Shown here piece after piece: positions 1-8,420 of a stretch of DNA of 64,000 nt. The stretch's first letter is position 1. Each line of letters starts with the position of its first letter. Location of the stretch: contig CAKQMB010000008.1 in assembly GCA_934254825.1 (NCBI GenBank), positions 1 through 64,000 of the forward strand, in the 5' to 3' direction. Under the pieces are notes generated by a model. That model saw nothing but the letters and a program-made list of their open reading frames with translations, was not told the origin of the DNA and did no database searches. A program made the position numbers and the translations under genes. The stretch is from an uncultured Clostridia bacterium. Its GTDB lineage: Bacteria; Bacillota; Clostridia; Christensenellales; Borkfalkiaceae.

Positions 1-78
1 TAACGTAGCGCTCCGCGTGACTTCGTCTCTCTCCGCTTACTCCGCTTTCGCGGAGACGATCCCTGTCAGGCACACCAA

Positions 79-106
79 GAAAAAGCGTCCATATGGACGC
101 TTTTTC
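79..106. terminator. Bidirectional intrinsic terminator
   Basis: A perfect inverted repeat centred on CATATG, with arms reading AAAAAGCGTCC and GGACGCTTTTT, gives a strong hairpin followed by a T-run on either strand. It probably ends a gene lying left of the window. The remaining DNA up to the first gene holds a second GC hairpin without a T-run (about 115-131) and the promoter at 200-227. I see no gene in 1-306. Confidence 0.8.
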
Positions 107-199
107 AATTAAATCCGTCTTGACAGACGGTGTAATTTTGTTTTTCGGAGAACGATATCTTTCGGACAAAATCCGACTTCATCGGGTTGAAATACGGTA

Positions 200-227
200 T
201 TGACAAATCGGGAAAGTGTGATATAAT
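200..227 (+). promoter_or_regulatory. Sigma-A type promoter
   Basis: TTGACA (200-205) and TATAAT (222-227) are both perfect consensus hexamers, separated by 16 bp. They lie about 80 bp upstream of the lipoprotein gene at 307. A strong housekeeping promoter. Confidence 0.85.
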
Positions 228-306
228 AAAAGCGTGATATAATATACGATATAATAAAATATGTCGACGAAAACGAATTTCGGTTTTCGAAAAGGAGGAA
301 CGTTTA

Positions 307-828
307 ATGAGAAAATATATTGCGGCATTTTTAGCCGTCATACTTTTATTTGCGCTTTTCGGGTGCGGCGAAAAAGGCGTTGAAAAGCCCGATACCAATC
401 TTGAATTCTGGATTTGCGATAACGCCGACGAGCTGGACTTTTCGAATTGTGCGGAACGTTACGGAATTATGGGCGGACGGGAATATTACGGTTCGGCTTA
501 CGCTCCGACGATAAACGAAAACGGCGAACAAACCGATCCCGAAGAGTGCGTTATTTACACGGTCACTTCTTATCCCGACTACTCCGACAAAGCCAAACAT
601 ATCACGAGAATAACAATCACCGATCCCGCCGTAAACGTGTTCGGACTTACCGTGAAATCAACGGAAGACGAAATCAGAACCGCAATGGACGACCGCGGAT
701 ATAGCCTCACGGAAAGCGGAAATTTGTACGGCTTATCGTTCAGAAAAGAAAAGATCTCTTTTCGTTTTTACGATAATTGTATCATGATCGGCGCCGACGT
801 AAGCAATAAATCGGGAATTATGTTTTAA
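307..828 (+). CDS. Small hypothetical lipoprotein
   Basis: 173 aa. A short hydrophobic signal segment ends in a lipobox (LFGC, lipidated Cys20), so the mature protein should be anchored to the outer face of the membrane. The start is fixed by AAGGAGG just upstream of ATG and by the consensus promoter at 200-227. The mature part is soluble, and its last third (after about residue 115, STEDEIRTAM) has the look of a small alpha/beta domain. I do not recognise a family. It stands alone, ending at a hairpin terminator (882-912). Confidence 0.75.
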   Translation: MRKYIAAFLAVILLFALFGCGEKGVEKPDTNLEFWICDNADELDFSNCAERYGIMGGREYYGSAYAPTINENGEQTDPEECVIYTVTSYPDYSDKAKHITRITITDPAVNVFGLTVKSTEDEIRTAMDDRGYSLTESGNLYGLSFRKEKISFRFYDNCIMIGADVSNKSGIMF

Positions 829-881
829 CGGTAAAACCCTTTTTGACATAAAATCATTTCGGTCACGGACGCACGATTTTG

Positions 882-912
882 AGACGATTGCAGGTTTGCA
901 ATCGTCTTTTCT
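882..912 (+). terminator. Intrinsic terminator
   Basis: An 11-bp perfect stem (AGACGATTGCA with TGCAATCGTCT), GGTT loop and following T-rich tract. It ends the lipoprotein transcript. Confidence 0.85.
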
Positions 913-965
913 TGTAACGATTATAAACGATATAAAAAAATTATCGCCGTTTATTTTCATTATAC

Positions 966-994
966 TTGACGATTTTATAAATCTATGATACAAT
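966..994 (+). promoter_or_regulatory. Sigma-A type promoter
   Basis: TTGACG (966-971) and TACAAT (989-994) are separated by 17 bp, about 70 bp upstream of the YidD-domain gene. Confidence 0.65.
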
Positions 995-1063
995 TTTCAT
1001 TAAGTTTTGTATATAAAAACGTTCATATTTTTATGAGACGTTTTTAAGGGCGGATTTTTATAA

Positions 1064-1585
1064 ATGAAAGACGAAAACGTACCGATTTCCCCGCGTAACG
1101 ACGCGGAAAACGGCGCAACGGAAGAGATAAAATACACGGTCTTTTACGGCGACTCCGAAGAGATTGCGAAAGCGCTTGCCGTGTCGCATATTATCGGGAC
1201 GGCGGCAAACAGAGAACCCGCGCATATAGACAGACCGAAAATACCTTTCTCCCGAATTTTTACGGGACTTATTCTCCCGCTGATATTAAACGCATGCGCG
1301 ATCGCGCTTTTTATCGTTTTTAACGACGTAATCCCCGTCTGGGCGTTTGCGTCCTTTTGCGTTGTGATTTTTTTGATTTTCATAAAGCATTTCGTTATTC
1401 TTTTTGTTCTTGCTTATCAGAAATTCGCCCCCGAAAAACTTCGGACGGCTTGCAGATTCGAGCCGTCCTGCTCGAACTATATGCTTCTCGCCATAAAAAA
1501 ATACGGATTTTGGCGAGGCTTTTTTAAAGGGATAAAACGGGTTTTTCGCTGTCACTACCCAAACGGCGGAGTGGACTATCCGTAA
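1064..1585 (+). CDS. YidD-domain membrane protein with an N-terminal extension
   Basis: 173 aa. The last 65 residues carry the YidD (membrane protein insertion efficiency factor, PF01809) pattern: a CRFEPSCSNY core, then an amphipathic helix with the GFWRGFFKGIKR run and the RCHYPNGG end. YidD normally is 70-110 aa and assists the YidC/Sec insertase at the inner membrane. Here about 105 residues precede it, including a soluble acidic start and two hydrophobic segments (about 63-84 and 88-110), which is unusual. The usual neighbours (rpmH, rnpA, yidC) are absent, so this may be a second copy. RBS is weak (AAGGG), but a promoter lies upstream. Confidence 0.7.
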   Translation: MKDENVPISPRNDAENGATEEIKYTVFYGDSEEIAKALAVSHIIGTAANREPAHIDRPKIPFSRIFTGLILPLILNACAIALFIVFNDVIPVWAFASFCVVIFLIFIKHFVILFVLAYQKFAPEKLRTACRFEPSCSNYMLLAIKKYGFWRGFFKGIKRVFRCHYPNGGVDYP

Positions 1586-1731
1586 TTATCCGAGTATCCG
1601 TAATCATTTGTTTAATTTCCGAAACAATATAAGAAAATCTTTACTTCTTATATTGCGGATTATTTAAAATGTGTTCCGTTTCTCTCTCAAACGTTTACAT
1701 ATTATCTTTTTTACTTTTAAGGAGGCTTGCT

Positions 1732-1968
1732 ATGATACAGTATAAAACCATTGCTCTTGACAGAATTATCGGAAAACCGAAGCAGAAACTCAACACGGTT
1801 ATAAATCCCGTTGCGGAAATCGTTAAAAAAGAAGCCGTAGGCGGATGGGAATTCGTCGCAATAACTCAGATCCCCATTTATGTCGAACCCGGTTGCATCA
1901 AACGTATGTTCGGAGCGGAAGGCTTCTATGACTACGCAATGATGATAATTTACAAAAAAGAAGACTGA
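1732..1968 (+). CDS. DUF4177-like small protein
   Basis: 78 aa when started at the ATG that follows a strong AAGGAGG (about 1719-1725). The longer frame from 1669 would place the RBS inside the coding region, so I rejected it. The protein begins MIQYKTIALDR and carries a central GGWEFV and a C-terminal MMIIYKK strand, the layout of DUF4177 (YKvv..., GWElv..., final beta strand), a small cytosolic domain of unknown function. No membrane segment. It stands alone ahead of a structured intergenic region. Confidence 0.6.
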   Translation: MIQYKTIALDRIIGKPKQKLNTVINPVAEIVKKEAVGGWEFVAITQIPIYVEPGCIKRMFGAEGFYDYAMMIIYKKED

Positions 1969-2098
1969 TTTTCCCCCATATAAAGTCTATAAAAAAAGCA
2001 ATTTCGCGCTTACGCACGTCGGGGGGAGAGACCGACAAGCGTAGCCGAGCGGAATTTTAACTCGGTTAAGCCTTAATGAGGTTCAAATCTCGATCGGT

Positions 2099-2140
2099 TA
2101 GCCACAAGCGATTGCGTTTGAACGTAATCACCTGTGGCTA
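2099..2140. repeat. 42-bp palindromic element, copy 1
   Basis: An imperfect palindrome starting TAGCCACA and ending TGTGGCTA, with a GTTTGAAC centre. A second copy at 58989-59030 has the same length and 34/42 identical positions; all differences are transitions, and the sixth base pair changes from A-T to G-C on both arms together. It lies just ahead of the CFI-box gene. The preceding stretch 2031-2098 holds further small stems (CCGAG with CTCGG) and tRNA-like fragments but no clear gene. Confidence 0.75.
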
Positions 2141-2167
2141 AGCAATGTTAAAAAAAGAGGTAAAATT

Positions 2168-2914
2168 ATGTCATTGGAAAACGGGAAATGCCCTTGTTGC
2201 GGCGGCACCATGTCCTTAGACGCTTCTAAGGAAAAAGCCGTTTGCAGATATTGCGGAAACGAAATTATTATTCAACAAGCCGTGAAAAGATGCGTCGTTG
2301 ACGGGATAGCCACTTTCGACGCACTTCTTCTTGCCGCGGAACAAGCCGTAGATTTCGACAAAGATTATGACCTTGCGAGGAAAAAATACAAGGAAGCTTT
2401 AAATCTTAAACCAAACGACTACCGGGTTCTTTGGGGATTGTATTTATGCGAAATCGCGACTTTAAATACTTATCTCAGAGACAAAGGCTACGTTGCGATT
2501 CAGGGCGATATGATGCAGTACGTCTCGGAAGCGACGCAGAAATACGGCGGACGAGCCGCGCAATTCGCGCCCGACGACGTTAAACCTTATTATAATAAGA
2601 TCATAGACGAAAATAACGCGTATTTTATCAATCAGATAAATGCGCGGAAAAAGAAAGGCTGTTACGTCGCGACCTGCGTTTACGGGTCTTATAACTGCCC
2701 TGCCGTCTGGACGCTGAGAAGATACCGCGACGAGGTTCTTGCGAAATCGATCCTCGGAAGAGCGTTTATACGCTTTTATTATTTTGTCAGTCCCACGGCG
2801 GTAAAATTATTCGGCAATACGTCGACGTTTCAAAAAATATCGAGAAAAAAGCTCGATAAATTCGTAGATAAACTTAATAAGAAAGGCTTTAAAAACACGC
2901 CATACGACGATTAA
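2168..2914 (+). CDS. Zinc-ribbon, TPR and CFI-box protein
   Basis: 248 aa. Residues about 8-30 form a zinc ribbon (CPCCGG and CRYCGN knuckles). A helical, TPR-like stretch follows (about 60-100, with DLARKKYKEAL). The C-terminal 85 residues match the CFI-box domain seen at the ends of many Bacillota proteins (GCYVATCVYGSYNCP, then WTLRRYRDEVL, FGNT). The function of that domain is not established. The start follows AAAGAGG. The protein has no signal peptide, though the C-terminal part includes a hydrophobic AFIRFYYFVSP helix. It ends at a terminator (2941-2983) and is probably monocistronic. Confidence 0.7.
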   Translation: MSLENGKCPCCGGTMSLDASKEKAVCRYCGNEIIIQQAVKRCVVDGIATFDALLLAAEQAVDFDKDYDLARKKYKEALNLKPNDYRVLWGLYLCEIATLNTYLRDKGYVAIQGDMMQYVSEATQKYGGRAAQFAPDDVKPYYNKIIDENNAYFINQINARKKKGCYVATCVYGSYNCPAVWTLRRYRDEVLAKSILGRAFIRFYYFVSPTAVKLFGNTSTFQKISRKKLDKFVDKLNKKGFKNTPYDD

Positions 2915-2940
2915 GAAAATATTCGAATATAAAACACAGA

Positions 2941-2983
2941 AAGGCTGCAAACCGCTCCGAAAGGAAAGGAATGCAGCCTTTTT
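2941..2983 (+). terminator. Intrinsic terminator
   Basis: AAGGCTGCA pairs with TGCAGCCTT (2972-2980), followed by a T-run. It ends the CFI-box gene. Confidence 0.7.
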
Positions 2984-3016
2984 ACGTCGCAATAAGAGAA
3001 AACAAAAGAATTATTA

Positions 3017-3060
3017 TAAAAAAACGGACTGTTGCCGACATAAGACAGGCAACAGTCCGT
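3017..3060 (-). terminator. Intrinsic terminator
   Basis: A 13-bp perfect stem (3024-3036 with 3048-3060, core GGACTGTTGCC). The A-run to its left gives the U-tract on the minus strand. It ends the gene at 3079-4785. Confidence 0.85.
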
Positions 3061-3078
3061 AATTATTTATTTTGAATT

Positions 3079-4785
3079 TTACTCGGCTTTGGGAGCTTCG
3101 TCGGCAGGAGCAGCAGGAGCTTCCTCAACGGGAGCTTCGGTTGTTTCGGGAGCTACCTCTTCGACGGGAGCAGCTTCCTCTGCGGGAGCTTCTTTCACTT
3201 CTTCGGCAGGAGTTTCCTCAACGGGAGCTTCCTCTGCCGCTTCGGGAGCAGCCTCTTCTGCGGGAGCTTCTTCCGCTTCTTCGGCAGGAGCTTCTTCTAC
3301 GGGAGTTTCCTCTGCCGTATCGACAGGAGCTTCTTCAACGGGAGCCTCTTCGACAGGAGCCGTTTCCTCTGCCTTTTCGACCTTTTTCTTAGCCTTTGCG
3401 TCTTCAACCTTAGCGGCGGACTTACCGTCCTTCGGCTTCCAGCAAGCGATAACGATTATCGCGATAAGGCAAAGAACTGCAATTCCGAGGAAGATAACAG
3501 CCATAGTGTTGTTCTTGAAGAAATCTCTGAACGCGGTGTTTTCGGGTTTGAGAACACGCATTTCGGAAGAAACTTTAATGATCTGGCTTTCTTTAACTTC
3601 GAGTTCCGCGGAGTCTACGCCCATTGCGCTGCATACGACTTTAAATCTGCCTTTGACAAGCGGAGTGAAAGTGATCGTAGCGCCCGAAGTATAGCTCTTC
3701 AAAGCGTCCGCGTCATATTCCGCAACCTTATCTTTATCGGTAAAATCTTCGGCGTTCTTCCAGTTTTCGGAGTCCAAAGGAGCGTACATAAGAACGCACT
3801 GAGCTTTGTAAGCGTTTTCGTAAGTGAAGGAAAGCGAGCTGTTCGACATACCGACCTTACCCGTGGTAACGGAAGATTTAGCGGTTATCTTAACTGCGGA
3901 TTCCGGTTTATAGTTGTAAGTGAAAATCGGGATTTCGAGAACAGCCGTTTCGCCGTCTACCGAATAGAAACCGTCCGTGCGTTCTTCCCATTCGGAATCC
4001 TTTTCCATTGCGAGTTCCTTATTGACGGAAGTATCGAAAAGGTCTACCGTTTTAACGGAGAAAAGAACGTAGAAATAGTTTACGCCCGCGTCCGAAAGAG
4101 TAACTTTCAACGAAGAAGAGCTTTTCGTTCCGGAAGTAGCCGCGGAAGAAGACCAGACCGATCTCGGACTTCTGTGGTAAATCTTAGCGGTAACTTTTCC
4201 CTCGGGATAGTTGGAGCTGTCTCCGAGAAGAGTCCATATTTCGCTCGGAATAGTAAGTTTTTTATCGTCGCCGACCGTTGCGGAAGCAAACGCGTTTCTC
4301 ACAAGGTCGAGATTTTTAAGGGTATCCGCATTGTACTCGGGAGCCTTGTCCGCTTTTGCAAGGACGTTGACTTTAACGAGTTTTTCGGTTTCGTTGCCTT
4401 CTTTATCGGGAACGGCAAGCGTTACGTCGTAGCAAACGCCTTCGCCTACATAGTTGAAAACAATGTTTCCTTCCGCCTCGAATTCGGTTTTACCGTCTTT
4501 CTCGGTGGTTTTTCCGTACCAATAATCTGCAAGCGCGTCTTTATCGTTTTCTTTATCGATCGTTACGCCGTTTACCGCGTCCGCGCCGTCTTTCTTAACG
4601 GATTTGACAGCCGTTGCGCCCGTGTAAAGTTCTTCTACTCCGTATTCCATAGCCGCAAGAACGGACTTTTCGGCATCGTAAGTCGCTTCCCCGTCGGCTT
4701 TTGCGCCGAGGAAAGAAAACGTCGTGAGGGCAAGGCATACGCTTAAAATCAAAGCGAATAAGCCCGAAAACTTTTTGTTCTTCAT
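3079..4785 (-). CDS. Exported single-pass protein with acidic EEAP repeat tail
   Basis: 568 aa. The start at 4785 (MKNKKFSG) follows GGGAG at a good distance; the upstream ATG at 4800 overlaps that RBS. A signal peptide (about residues 1-30) is followed by roughly 400 residues of beta-rich extracellular sequence with no motif I recognise. One transmembrane helix (NTMAVIFLGIAVLCLIAIIVI) comes next, then a Lys-rich stop and a tail of about 110 residues made almost only of EEAP/EETP/EEVA units. The tail should be cytoplasmic and strongly negative, an unusual feature. It has its own promoter (4830-4858) and terminator, so it is a single-gene unit. Function unknown. Confidence 0.75.
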   Translation of the reverse strand: MKNKKFSGLFALILSVCLALTTFSFLGAKADGEATYDAEKSVLAAMEYGVEELYTGATAVKSVKKDGADAVNGVTIDKENDKDALADYWYGKTTEKDGKTEFEAEGNIVFNYVGEGVCYDVTLAVPDKEGNETEKLVKVNVLAKADKAPEYNADTLKNLDLVRNAFASATVGDDKKLTIPSEIWTLLGDSSNYPEGKVTAKIYHRSPRSVWSSSAATSGTKSSSSLKVTLSDAGVNYFYVLFSVKTVDLFDTSVNKELAMEKDSEWEERTDGFYSVDGETAVLEIPIFTYNYKPESAVKITAKSSVTTGKVGMSNSSLSFTYENAYKAQCVLMYAPLDSENWKNAEDFTDKDKVAEYDADALKSYTSGATITFTPLVKGRFKVVCSAMGVDSAELEVKESQIIKVSSEMRVLKPENTAFRDFFKNNTMAVIFLGIAVLCLIAIIVIACWKPKDGKSAAKVEDAKAKKKVEKAEETAPVEEAPVEEAPVDTAEETPVEEAPAEEAEEAPAEEAAPEAAEEAPVEETPAEEVKEAPAEEAAPVEEVAPETTEAPVEEAPAAPADEAPKAE

Positions 4786-4829
4786 AGTAAATTCTCCCAT
4801 ATAATGGAATTTTTAGTTATAACGTTTAT

Positions 4830-4858
4830 ATTTTATACTTTTAATTATATTTTGTCAA
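4830..4858 (-). promoter_or_regulatory. Sigma-A type promoter
   Basis: On the minus strand TTGACA (plus-strand 4853-4858) and TAAAAT (4830-4835) are separated by 17 bp, about 45 bp ahead of the start at 4785. Confidence 0.75.
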
Positions 4859-4995
4859 TATATTGCGAGCGGTTTTTCGTTTTATTTTGATAAAAAACTT
4901 GCAAAAGCTCAAAAAAAGCGGAAAATATCGGATTTATGCCCGAAATTTTCCGCCCGCTGAGCCTGATTTAAGTTTATTTTTTGCCAGATTTCGAT

Positions 4996-5433
4996 TTATT
5001 TTCTGCCCGTGGAGCCGAAACCGCCTTCGCCCCTTTCGGTGTCCGAAAGCTCTTCCGCCTCCTCGTAAACCGCGGAAAGATAGGGCGCGACGACCATTTG
5101 CGCTATTCTTTCGCCTTTTTCCACTTTCTGCGCTTCGCTTCCGTGATTATGCAAAGCAACCTTGACTTCGCCTCTGTAATCGCTGTCTATAACGCCGACT
5201 TTATTTGCGGGGGCAAGACCTCTCTTGCAGGCGAGACCGCTTCTCGCGTAAACGAGTCCGACGTACCCCTCGGGGATTTCGACCGCGAGACCCGTGCCGA
5301 TAAACTTCGTTTCGCCGGGCATTATAACCACGTCTTCCTTCTCGGCCGAGTAAAGATCCGCGCCCGCCGCCGACTTGCTTCCGAGCGTGGGAATAACCGC
5401 CTCGGGGTTCAGTTTTTTAACCTTGATCACCAT
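4996..5433 (-). CDS. dut: dUTP diphosphatase
   Basis: 145 aa, the usual length for trimeric dUTPase. It hydrolyses dUTP to dUMP and pyrophosphate, keeping uracil out of DNA and feeding dTMP synthesis. All five family motifs are visible: AGADLYS, ARSGLA, NKVGVIDSDYRG, KGERIAQMVV and the C-terminal RGEGGFGSTG. It is the last gene of nrdD-nrdG-dut, three bases after nrdG, so it is co-expressed with anaerobic deoxynucleotide synthesis. That grouping makes sense because NrdD produces triphosphates. Confidence 0.95.
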   Translation of the reverse strand: MVIKVKKLNPEAVIPTLGSKSAAGADLYSAEKEDVVIMPGETKFIGTGLAVEIPEGYVGLVYARSGLACKRGLAPANKVGVIDSDYRGEVKVALHNHGSEAQKVEKGERIAQMVVAPYLSAVYEEAEELSDTERGEGGFGSTGRK

Positions 5434-5436
5434 TTT

Positions 5437-5955
5437 TCAAAGCTCCTTTATAACTACTCTTTTTTGCGATAAGCTGCCCTCTAAGTCGATTATCCGCTGA
5501 TTTTCGCTTCCTCTGAACTTCAAAGAAACGTTCTTTTTCGTCTTGTCGAACCTGCCGTCCACAAGCACGTCCGCGAGGCTTAAAATCTCCTCCGCGGTCT
5601 TTCCCGAAGCTCTCGATCCGCTTAAAATCTCCTCGAAAGTGAACCCCGAATAAATCCATACGGTTTTACCCGGAAGCTCTTTTTTCACTCTTTTTATAAG
5701 GTTCAACACCTCGGGTTGATTTTCCTGCTCGAAAGGCTCGCCGCCGAGAACGCTCAGACCCGCGATATAATCGGGTTTAAGGCTTTCGATTATCGCGTTT
5801 TCGGTTTCCTTCGTGTATGGCTTTCCGAAATCGAACGACCACGTTTCGCGGTTAAAGCAATCCTCGCATCTGTTTCTGCAACCCGAAACGAAAAGGGACG
5901 TTCTCACGCCAATTCCGTTTGCGATATCGTAAAATTTAATTTCGCCGTAATTCAT
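5437..5955 (-). CDS. nrdG: Anaerobic ribonucleotide reductase activating protein
   Basis: 172 aa radical-SAM enzyme. It uses S-adenosylmethionine and a [4Fe-4S] cluster to install the glycyl radical on NrdD. The cluster ligands are Cys26, Cys30 and Cys33 (CRNRCEDC), and the SAM-side GGEP motif (LGGEPFEQEN) is present. Length is typical. It lies between nrdD and dut on the same strand. A copy of the dispersed 16-bp motif (5479-5494) encodes RIIDL near its C-terminus. Confidence 0.94.
   Translation of the reverse strand: MNYGEIKFYDIANGIGVRTSLFVSGCRNRCEDCFNRETWSFDFGKPYTKETENAIIESLKPDYIAGLSVLGGEPFEQENQPEVLNLIKRVKKELPGKTVWIYSGFTFEEILSGSRASGKTAEEILSLADVLVDGRFDKTKKNVSLKFRGSENQRIIDLEGSLSQKRVVIKEL
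5479..5494 (+). repeat. Dispersed 16-bp motif, copy 1 (in nrdG)
   Basis: Matches CTATAAGTCGATTATC at 15 of 16 positions. On the coding strand it gives codons for I-I-D-L. Confidence 0.7.
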
Positions 5956-5979
5956 AATACAATAATGTTTCCGAAATAA

Positions 5980-6019
5980 GGAAGCAGCCGCAAACCCGAA
6001 CGGGAAGCAGCCGCAAACC
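5980..6019. repeat. 17-bp direct repeat pair between nrdD and nrdG
   Basis: GGAAGCAGCCGCAAACC occurs at 5980-5996 and again at 6003-6019 with a 23-bp period. It fills most of the gap between the nrdD stop and the nrdG start. It may be a short slippage duplication. Confidence 0.8.
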
Positions 6020-6021
6020 TC

Positions 6022-8196
6022 TTAAAGGTGCAGAACCCTTTCCTTTATTTCCTGCGTTCTGCCCTGGTTCCAGAACTGAGTTCCGATATATCCGCAGGTA
6101 CGCCTTGCGACGTTCATTTTGGACTGATCTCTGTTATGGCAGTTGGGGCATTCCCAGACGAGTTTTCCGTCGTCGTCGGTAACTATCTGAATTTCTCCGT
6201 CGTAGCCGCAGACCTGGCAATAATCGCTCTTGGTGTTAAGCTCGGCGTACATAATGTTCTCGTAAATATACTTCATAAGCGCAAGCACGGCTTCGATGTT
6301 GTTCTGCATGTTGGGAACTTCGACGTAGCTTATCGCGCCGCCCGGAGACAACTGCTGGAACTCGCTTTCGAATTTGAGCTTGGTGAACGCGTCTATCTTT
6401 TCGGAAACGTGAACGTGATAACTGTTGGTTATATAGCTCTTGTCCGTAACGCCCGGGATAACGCCGAATCTCTTCTGCAAGCACTTGGCGAATTTGTACG
6501 TCGTGCTTTCGAGCGGGGTGCCGTAAAGCGAAAAATCGATATTTTCTTTCTCTTTCCAGCCCTTGCACTTGTCGTTCATATACTGCATGACTTTAAGCGC
6601 GAACGGTTTCGCTTCCGCGTCGGTGTGAGACTTGCCCGTCATATACTTGACGCATTCGTAAAGCCCAGCATAGCCGAGCGAAATCGTGGAATAACCGCCG
6701 AAAAGGAGTTTATCTATCGTCTCGCCTTTTTTGAGTCTTGCAAGCGCGCCGTACTGCCACAAAATGGGCGCGGCGTCCGAAAGAGTGCCTCTCAGTCTCA
6801 TATGACGGCACATCAAAGCCCTGTAACAAAGTTCGAGTCTCTGATCGAAAATCTCCCAGAATTTCTTCTCGTCTCCGCCCGAAGACAAAGCCACGTCGAC
6901 AAGGTTTATCGTTACTACGCCCTGGTTAAATCTGCCGTAATACTTAGGCTTGCCGTTTTCGTCGACGTAAGGAGTCAGGAAACTTCTGCAACCCATGCAG
7001 GTGTAGCAATGTCCTTCTCCGTTTTTGTCGATTTTATATTCGAGCATTTTCTTCTCGGAAATATAGTCGGGAACCATACGTTTCGCGGTGCATTTAGCCG
7101 CAAGAACGGTAAGATACCAGTATTTCGTGTTTTCGGCGATGTTATCGGGTTCGAGAACGTAAATAAGCTTGGGGAAAGCGGGAGTGATATACACGCCCGA
7201 TTCGTTCTTTACGCCTTTCATTCTCTGCAAAAGCGTTTCCTCGATAATCATTGCGAGATCGGCTTTTTCGCGTTCGTTTCTCGCCTCGTTAAGGTACATG
7301 AACACGGTTATGAAGGGAGCCTGACCGTTCGTAGTGAGAAGGGTCACGACCTGATACTGAATGGTCTGAATACCTCTCGCAACCTCGTCGCGAAGCCTTT
7401 TTTCGGTAAATTCGGTAATTTTGTTTTCATCGGTTATTCCGAGTTCGTCGAGTTCGTCGATAACCTGTTTTCTTATTTTCTGTCTGCTTATGTCGACGAA
7501 CGGCGCGAGATGGGTAAGCGAAATGGATTGCCCGCCGTACTGATTGGAGGCAACCTGCGCTATTATCTGCGTGGCGATATTGCAAGCCGTGGAAAAGCTG
7601 TGCGGCTTTTCTATGAGCGTGCCGCTTATTACCGTGCCGTTTTGAAGCATGTCTTCGAGGTTGACAAGGTCGCAGTTATGCATATGCTGAGCAAAATAAT
7701 CGGCGTCGTGGAAATGGATTATGCCCGCTTCGTGCGCGTCGACTATCTCTTTCGGGAGAAGAATTCTCTTCGTGATATCCTTGCTCACTTCGCCCGCCAT
7801 ATAGTCCCTCTGAACGCTGTTCACGGTCGGGTTTTTGTTGGAATTCTCCTGCTTAACCTCTTCGTTGTTGCATTCGATAAGACTTAAAATCTGCTCGTCG
7901 GTCGTGTTGGACTTTCTTACGAGCTGACGGGTGTAACGATAAGTTATATACTTTCTCGCAACGTCGAACGCTTTGAGATCCATGATCTCGTTTTCGACAA
8001 TATCCTGGATTTCTTCGACGCTCAAAGCCCTCTTTCTCTTGGTGGCTATCGCCGTTACGTTGTCGCCGATAAGTTCGATCTGCTTTTTGGTAAGTCTTTT
8101 CCCCTGCGAGACCGATTCGTTGGCTTTGGTTACCGCGGCGATTATCTTCTCTTTGTCGAATACCGCTTCGACGCCGCTTCTTTTAATGATTTTCAT
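6022..8196 (-). CDS. nrdD: Anaerobic (class III) ribonucleoside-triphosphate reductase
   Basis: 724 aa, full length. It reduces NTPs to dNTPs using a glycyl radical and therefore works only without oxygen. Residues 1 to about 95 are an ATP-cone (allosteric control by ATP/dATP; begins MKIIKRSGVEAVFDKEKI). The large barrel follows. Near the C-terminus are the four zinc cysteines (C660, C663, C683, C686) and the radical loop RTCGYIG, with Gly702 as the predicted radical site. First gene of the nrdD-nrdG-dut operon. NrdR-like boxes and a DnaA box lie upstream (8379-8425). Confidence 0.97.
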   Translation of the reverse strand: MKIIKRSGVEAVFDKEKIIAAVTKANESVSQGKRLTKKQIELIGDNVTAIATKRKRALSVEEIQDIVENEIMDLKAFDVARKYITYRYTRQLVRKSNTTDEQILSLIECNNEEVKQENSNKNPTVNSVQRDYMAGEVSKDITKRILLPKEIVDAHEAGIIHFHDADYFAQHMHNCDLVNLEDMLQNGTVISGTLIEKPHSFSTACNIATQIIAQVASNQYGGQSISLTHLAPFVDISRQKIRKQVIDELDELGITDENKITEFTEKRLRDEVARGIQTIQYQVVTLLTTNGQAPFITVFMYLNEARNEREKADLAMIIEETLLQRMKGVKNESGVYITPAFPKLIYVLEPDNIAENTKYWYLTVLAAKCTAKRMVPDYISEKKMLEYKIDKNGEGHCYTCMGCRSFLTPYVDENGKPKYYGRFNQGVVTINLVDVALSSGGDEKKFWEIFDQRLELCYRALMCRHMRLRGTLSDAAPILWQYGALARLKKGETIDKLLFGGYSTISLGYAGLYECVKYMTGKSHTDAEAKPFALKVMQYMNDKCKGWKEKENIDFSLYGTPLESTTYKFAKCLQKRFGVIPGVTDKSYITNSYHVHVSEKIDAFTKLKFESEFQQLSPGGAISYVEVPNMQNNIEAVLALMKYIYENIMYAELNTKSDYCQVCGYDGEIQIVTDDDGKLVWECPNCHNRDQSKMNVARRTCGYIGTQFWNQGRTQEIKERVLHL

Positions 8197-8378
8197 TTCT
8201 CCTGCCTCTCACTTTTATATTGCTGTATATTTCTTATAATCTTCGTTTTACGGTTGTTCGGACGCCCTCGGTATAAACTTCGAAACGCGCCCGAACGATA
8301 GCTTTCAAAGTATAGCACAACCGAGCGCGGTTTATATGTTGCAGTTGCAACAAATTTGCATTTGATTGAAAAAAAACC

Positions 8379-8420
8379 ACAATATATTGTATTAGAAAAA
8401 ATTATTGTTCACAAAATGTG
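8379..8420 (-). promoter_or_regulatory. Tandem NrdR-like boxes upstream of nrdD
   Basis: ACAATATATTGT (8379-8390) is a perfect palindrome identical to the core of NrdR boxes. CACAAAATGTG (8410-8420) is a second, palindromic but weaker match. Their centres are about 31 bp apart, three helical turns, the spacing typical of paired NrdR sites. NrdR represses ribonucleotide reductase genes when dATP is high. The pair sits about 180-225 bp ahead of the nrdD start; I could not place the promoter. The rest of 8197-8655 is AT-rich DNA without a gene, apart from the terminator at 8570-8606. Confidence 0.65.

Noticed and set aside
2031..2098. tRNA-like stretch (GTAGCCGAGCGG, GGTTCAAATC, ACCGA/TCGGT ends)
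   Set aside because: D-arm and T-loop fragments resemble tRNA-Ser/Leu, but there is no anticodon arm, the T-stem does not pair and the acceptor has only 5 pairs. At best a decayed relic or a chance structure.
6028..7887. 619-aa plus-strand frame
   Set aside because: Mirror of nrdD; no RBS and no protein-like composition. The strong codon bias leaves antisense frames open.
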